A stretch of 64,000 bases of DNA, from the NCBI RefSeq assembly GCF_001632365.1, contig NW_024468585.1, positions 60,748-124,747 of the forward strand, given 5' to 3'. Each line of letters opens with the position of its first letter. Positions within the stretch are counted from its first letter, which is position 1. The notes below the pieces were generated by a model. It was not told the DNA's origin, made no database searches, and saw only the letters and a list, made by a program, of their open reading frames with translations. The stretch comes from Laetiporus sulphureus 93-53. Its lineage: Eukaryota; Basidiomycota; Agaricomycetes; Polyporales; Laetiporaceae. The position numbers and the translations under genes were made by a program. Below are positions 61,101 through 64,000 of the stretch, piece by piece.

Positions 61101-62150
61101 TTATGAGACAGTCGCCTGCCCATTTGGAACCGCCTGTAGACCTGTTTCCGTGAGTCTCGTCATATCCATCTTTCCCATGATGAAGTCCTTCCAAAACTGA
61201 ATAGCTGCCGCAAGCTCATTGCGCCCCTGGAGTATGGAGTCTACGCCAAGCTCGCTCAGGACGTCCACGATTTCCGACTGGCTTGCTGCTGACCGAGCAG
61301 AAGCCATGGCGCATGCGTGGGTATCGTTCTGGCTGAGCAGCTCTGCGTATAGCAATCCCATCTTCTCCAGCCTTTTGACCGCCTCCTGCACGACGTAGAC
61401 ATTGTCTGGGTCGTCGAGAGCGAAGGATTCGGACAAAGACTCTTGGATGTGATCGTAGCCACGGGCTTGCCCCAGATTGGCGCAGTTGGAGGGCCAATGG
61501 CCCCAATGGGCCAGGGCGTGTAAGATGTTACCTACATGCGAGTGTGATTCTGACCTCGTGTGCGCCCTGTCAGAGGCCTCAGCCAGCCGCTGCTGCTGCG
61601 TCCTCGCAACGTGTCTGCCCATCGTCACAGCCATGACCACAAAGGCTGTCTGCTCACCCGCCTCCTGCACTGCCCAGTTGCGTGCGAAGTGCAATGCCTC
61701 GTCGTGCGTCCAGTCCTTGGGGGGAGTCCTCCGGATGAGGAGCTGGAGGTATGTCACGACCGGGCATATACCGTCCTTGTGGAGCCAGTCCACACGCCCG
61801 TTGGCCAGCAGCCACTCCGGGTACCGGCGATCAAAGTCGAAATCCTTTCCATTCAGCATCTGCCGCTTGTGGAAGAAGCTGGATTCGCCCAAGAGCACGC
61901 CCGCCGACATTACAGCGGCGTTGGTCGAGGACTGCTTGAACCTCGCGTCAAACCAGTATGCGATGCCGAAAACCTCGGCGGTGGCGACCAGGAGCTGCGG
62001 CGGCGCCGGCGGGCTGTCTCCTGGGCATGATGGGGGACAGAGGGGTGGGGTGAGTTCCGGGTCTGTCCACAGAGCTTTGACGTCGTCGAGACTGGCAATT
62101 CTATCGGCCAGCGTTTGTAGCCTCGTATAGACTTCGTCTTCACCAGCCAT
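61101..62150 (-). CDS. Intronless orphan protein, 349 aa
   Basis: A single uninterrupted frame from ATG at 62150 ([20 protein letters not shown]) to TGA/TAA near 61101, ending [12 protein letters not shown]. The frame extends upstream to 62228 but without an ATG. The middle is rich in aromatic and charged residues ([60 protein letters not shown]), predicted mostly helical. No signal peptide, membrane helix or catalytic motif is recognised. TATAAATA on the minus strand at 62291-62299 is a plausible TATA box. It sits between the CSN5 fragment and repeat copy 2. Lack of introns contrasts with nearly all neighbours and hints at retroposition or recent arrival. Confidence 0.6.
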   Translation of the reverse strand: MAGEDEVYTRLQTLADRIASLDDVKALWTDPELTPPLCPPSCPGDSPPAPPQLLVATAEVFGIAYWFDARFKQSSTNAAVMSAGVLLGESSFFHKRQMLNGKDFDFDRRYPEWLLANGRVDWLHKDGICPVVTYLQLLIRRTPPKDWTHDEALHFARNWAVQEAGEQTAFVVMAVTMGRHVARTQQQRLAEASDRAHTRSESHSHVGNILHALAHWGHWPSNCANLGQARGYDHIQESLSESFALDDPDNVYVVQEAVKRLEKMGLLYAELLSQNDTHACAMASARSAASQSEIVDVLSELGVDSILQGRNELAAAIQFWKDFIMGKMDMTRLTETGLQAVPNGQATVS

Positions 62151-62290
62151 TACTGATGCACTACTGTTCGTGTGAGTGAGTGTGTGTGTAGAATGACGAG
62201 CGAGCGAGTTAAGCGAGATGAGCGCCAAGACGCAAAAAGCATTCGATGTAGGTGGTTGGAGGCGGAACTTAGAGATCGCTGGTGTGGGGG

Positions 62291-62299
62291 TATTTATAG
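62291..62299 (-). promoter_or_regulatory. TATA box of the orphan gene
   Basis: On the minus strand the sequence reads CTATAAATA, about 140 bp upstream of the assigned ATG at 62150 and 65 bp upstream of the open end of the frame. Confidence 0.45.
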
Positions 62300-62340
62300 G
62301 GAGTCAAACCGTTTGTCGTCAGCTATCAGGCGGCCACTAA

Positions 62341-62828
62341 CTGGATGACTATCCGTAGGAATTTAGAACTGTTTTGTTCCAAATGACTGAGTTTGAAAAT
62401 GTGACTCGTGAGCTGTTCCAGACCGTAACGCAGTTTCGAACCCAACTAGGTATGACTTTGGATACGACTTTTCCAGATCATAGCCACCCACACCTATCCT
62501 GCATGCATTTTATAAGCAGTACTGCTGCCATGCCTTGTTCAACATCGGAGACACAAGCCATGATGTAAGGACCCATGTTGATGAAGTTGACATGGCTCTG
62601 CCTGTTCAAGTCCATCTCAAATTCTCAATTGCAATGCCGCTGTGCGGTGAAGGACATTCAACAAAAAAGACGCGCGTCGCGTCGCTGATCACGAGAGCGC
62701 GACAGGCCTCCGGGCATTGGCAGCGCTGCAGCCGGATCATCATCACCGCCAATCGGATGGTGCACGATGTCGGAAAAAGTGTTGAAGCTGTCTGGAAAGC
62801 CTCAGAGACATCTGGAGAGGGGGGCATC
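62341..62828. repeat. Dispersed repeat, copy 2 (~488 bp)
   Basis: Same orientation as copy 1 at 57975-58458. The right end (GAGAGGGGGGCATCCCCCC) carries a short G/C palindrome. It overlaps the C-terminal codons of the oxidoreductase-like gene on the minus strand, so the element appears to have inserted into or next to that gene's end. Confidence 0.7.
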
Positions 62829-63444
62829 CCCCCTCTCCTCGAGTGCTTCGAATGCATTGAGCGTGATGTCTCGTAAAGGACCTTGTTTTGCCCTTTTATT
62901 TTCATTTCGTGGTCCAGCAGCTCTTACGTCTTTCGGCCACTCCTTTTCCGGTATGTTGTGCGCCGTTAACGTAGTTCGTAGTGCCTCCATAGCTTGCTTG
63001 TAGCCCTCAAGTGCTGCAGTATATAGATCGTACACCCATACGGCACATCCCGACATGCAGCATTCTGTTGAGAAGATAAGAACAGAAACAGCTCGATTGA
63101 ATACATTCGAAACAGCTTACCATCTGCTTCGGGTTTTCTGGGCTTATCTGGGACAACAAATCCGTCGAACATCCTAAGTTGCTTGCCTTTCCATCCTGCA
63201 GTCCCCGGCACGCCCACATGTGTCCCACTTGCCTCTAAAGCAGATTCATCACCATCTGCCTCGGTCACGAGTTCGTTGATCTGTTTAGCACACGCTCCCT
63301 TGCCTCGCAAGGAGCGTTCAAGGCGCTCCCATCGCGTAGTCAGATTCTGCGAACGAGAGCGCGTCTTCTGCTGTTCGATCTTAACCTGCGTCAGCAGAGA
63401 ATAAGGCCGGCGATCCGCTTGGAGCTAGTGTTTGCGGTTCTCAT
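62802..63444 (-). pseudogene. Oxidoreductase-like (PF09791-type) gene, apparently broken
   Basis: The exon pair joined at 63116/63063 reads VPDKPRKPEADECCMSGCAV then WVYDLYTAALEGYKQAMEAL. This is the Cys-rich core of oxidoreductase-like domain proteins (human OXLD1 family), thought to be mitochondrial. Upstream it reads RSQNLTTRWERLERSLRGKG. Three oddities suggest decay. The likely start (MRTANTSSKRIAGLILC at 63444) runs into a stop one frame away from the body. The usual fourth Cys is Trp (CAVWVYD). The C-terminus EALEERGDAPLSRCL is read from the edge of repeat copy 2. A missed micro-intron could rescue the 5' frame, so inactivation is likely but not proven. Confidence 0.65.
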
Positions 63445-63563
63445 GTGAGTGAGATGGGAGATGGAGGAAGGGAGTCCCGGGTATCAATAGGCACATGAAT
63501 CGTGAGCAATTGGCATGGGGACCGCGTTATGGATGTCGGCCTGGAATGATAGTACAGTAGACT
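63445..63563. other. Spacer, no gene seen
   Basis: Upstream of the oxidoreductase-like gene. No motif. Confidence 0.4.
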
Positions 63564-63710
63564 ATCTCATAATGCATGATCTCATAATGCATAATATCTC
63601 ATAATGCATGGCCTGACCCGGGAACCGTGCTCGTCCCCAAGGGAATTATGCATAAAATCTCATATCGCATATTGCATGACCAAATTTGGATTTTATGCAT
63701 TATCAGATTG
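63564..63710. repeat. AT-rich motif cluster ATCTCATAATGCAT, direct and inverted
   Basis: Three near-regular direct copies of ATCTCATAATGCAT occur at 63564-63577, 63579-63592 and 63596-63609. Each contains ATGCAT, itself a palindrome. Inverted, degenerate copies (ATTATGCATAAAATCTCAT near 63645-63663, TTTTATGCATTATCAGAT near 63690-63708) follow, so the block can fold back. Function is unknown. Confidence 0.6.
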
Positions 63711-63962
63711 GAAATTTGACCTATTTTGGATGATGTGCGCATGAAAATGGTGTTGGCAAGGTGTGAACATGTATGAGAGCTATCTATCATAGCAAAATTT
63801 TCATTTGCTTCTCCGTGTCTGGGCCTGAAAGCACTCGAAAATCACACCCCACAGTCATCAAGGAACTCGCGTTACTGCCTTATCTGTATGTACTTACAGA
63901 GTTTCACACAAATCCCTTGGAAAGTCACCAGGCGTGACAACTGCTCAGTGAAGGGTCACAAT

Positions 63963-63989
63963 TGTCACATTATGTAACACAATGTGACA
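63963..63989. repeat. 9-bp inverted repeat TGTCACATT / AATGTGACA at the window edge
   Basis: Arms at 63963-63971 and 63981-63989 are exact complements separated by 9 bp. TG...CA ends of this form occur in LTR termini, but the window stops too soon to judge. Confidence 0.4.
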
Positions 63990-64000
63990 CATCTGGTAAT

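Overview
The window is nuclear DNA of a filamentous basidiomycete, most likely an agaricomycete (a wood-decay or mushroom lineage). The reasons are dense genes split by many introns of about 50-60 bp, short intergenic gaps, Val-tRNA genes with introns, and fungal-type families (tyrosinase, Chs5, a Tok1-type K+ channel, Fcy2-type permease, Kes1-type OSBP). Assignment below that level is inference. Exon junctions were placed by eye from reading frame, GT-AG (rarely GC-AG) borders and family conservation. For several genes the exon lengths sum exactly to whole codons.

Layout. 1-6.3 kb: tyrosinase (+), a 2-hydroxyacid dehydrogenase (-) and orotate phosphoribosyltransferase (-). 6.5-7.1 kb: a foldback element with no coding capacity. 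7.7-17.6 kb: Tok1-type two-pore K+ channel, tRNA-Val(CAC), PIG-A/Gpi3, purine-cytosine permease and Derlin. 17.6-26 kb: a perfect hairpin, tRNA-Val(UAC), Kes1-type OSBP, a mitochondrial TPR protein, an unknown membrane protein, a polynucleotide-kinase-like P-loop protein with an RGG tail, and Chs5. 26-34 kb: a Ser/Thr-rich single-pass membrane protein, Mrs2-type Mg2+ channel, a small nucleotidyltransferase-fold protein and a doubtful spliced gene. 34.3-35.9 kb: proteasome ATPase Rpt6. 36.7-44.4 kb: two tandem MOV10/SDE3-like helicases. 44.8-48.6 kb: an AtuA/DUF1446 protein and a four-repeat hemopexin-like protein. 51.2-56.9 kb: HMG-CoA reductase and an acetoin/diacetyl-reductase-like SDR.

57-64 kb differs from the rest. 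It holds two diverged copies of a ~490 bp repeat, an isolated 5S rRNA gene, a broken CSN5 fragment, an intronless orphan ORF, a broken oxidoreductase-like (PF09791-type) gene whose end runs into the repeat, and AT-rich palindromic motifs. It looks like a landing zone for duplicated gene pieces.

Most genes are unrelated housekeeping functions: pyrimidine synthesis, GPI anchors, ERAD, proteasome, sterol synthesis and transport, chitin-synthase traffic, ion transport. No biosynthetic cluster is evident. The most distinctive structure is the helicase pair. Both proteins have an N-terminal CCCH finger and three C2H2 fingers before a complete SF1 helicase core, both appear intact, and they share intron positions, including one inside the Walker A motif. 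A role in RNA silencing or transposon defence is an inference from the MOV10/SDE3 family.
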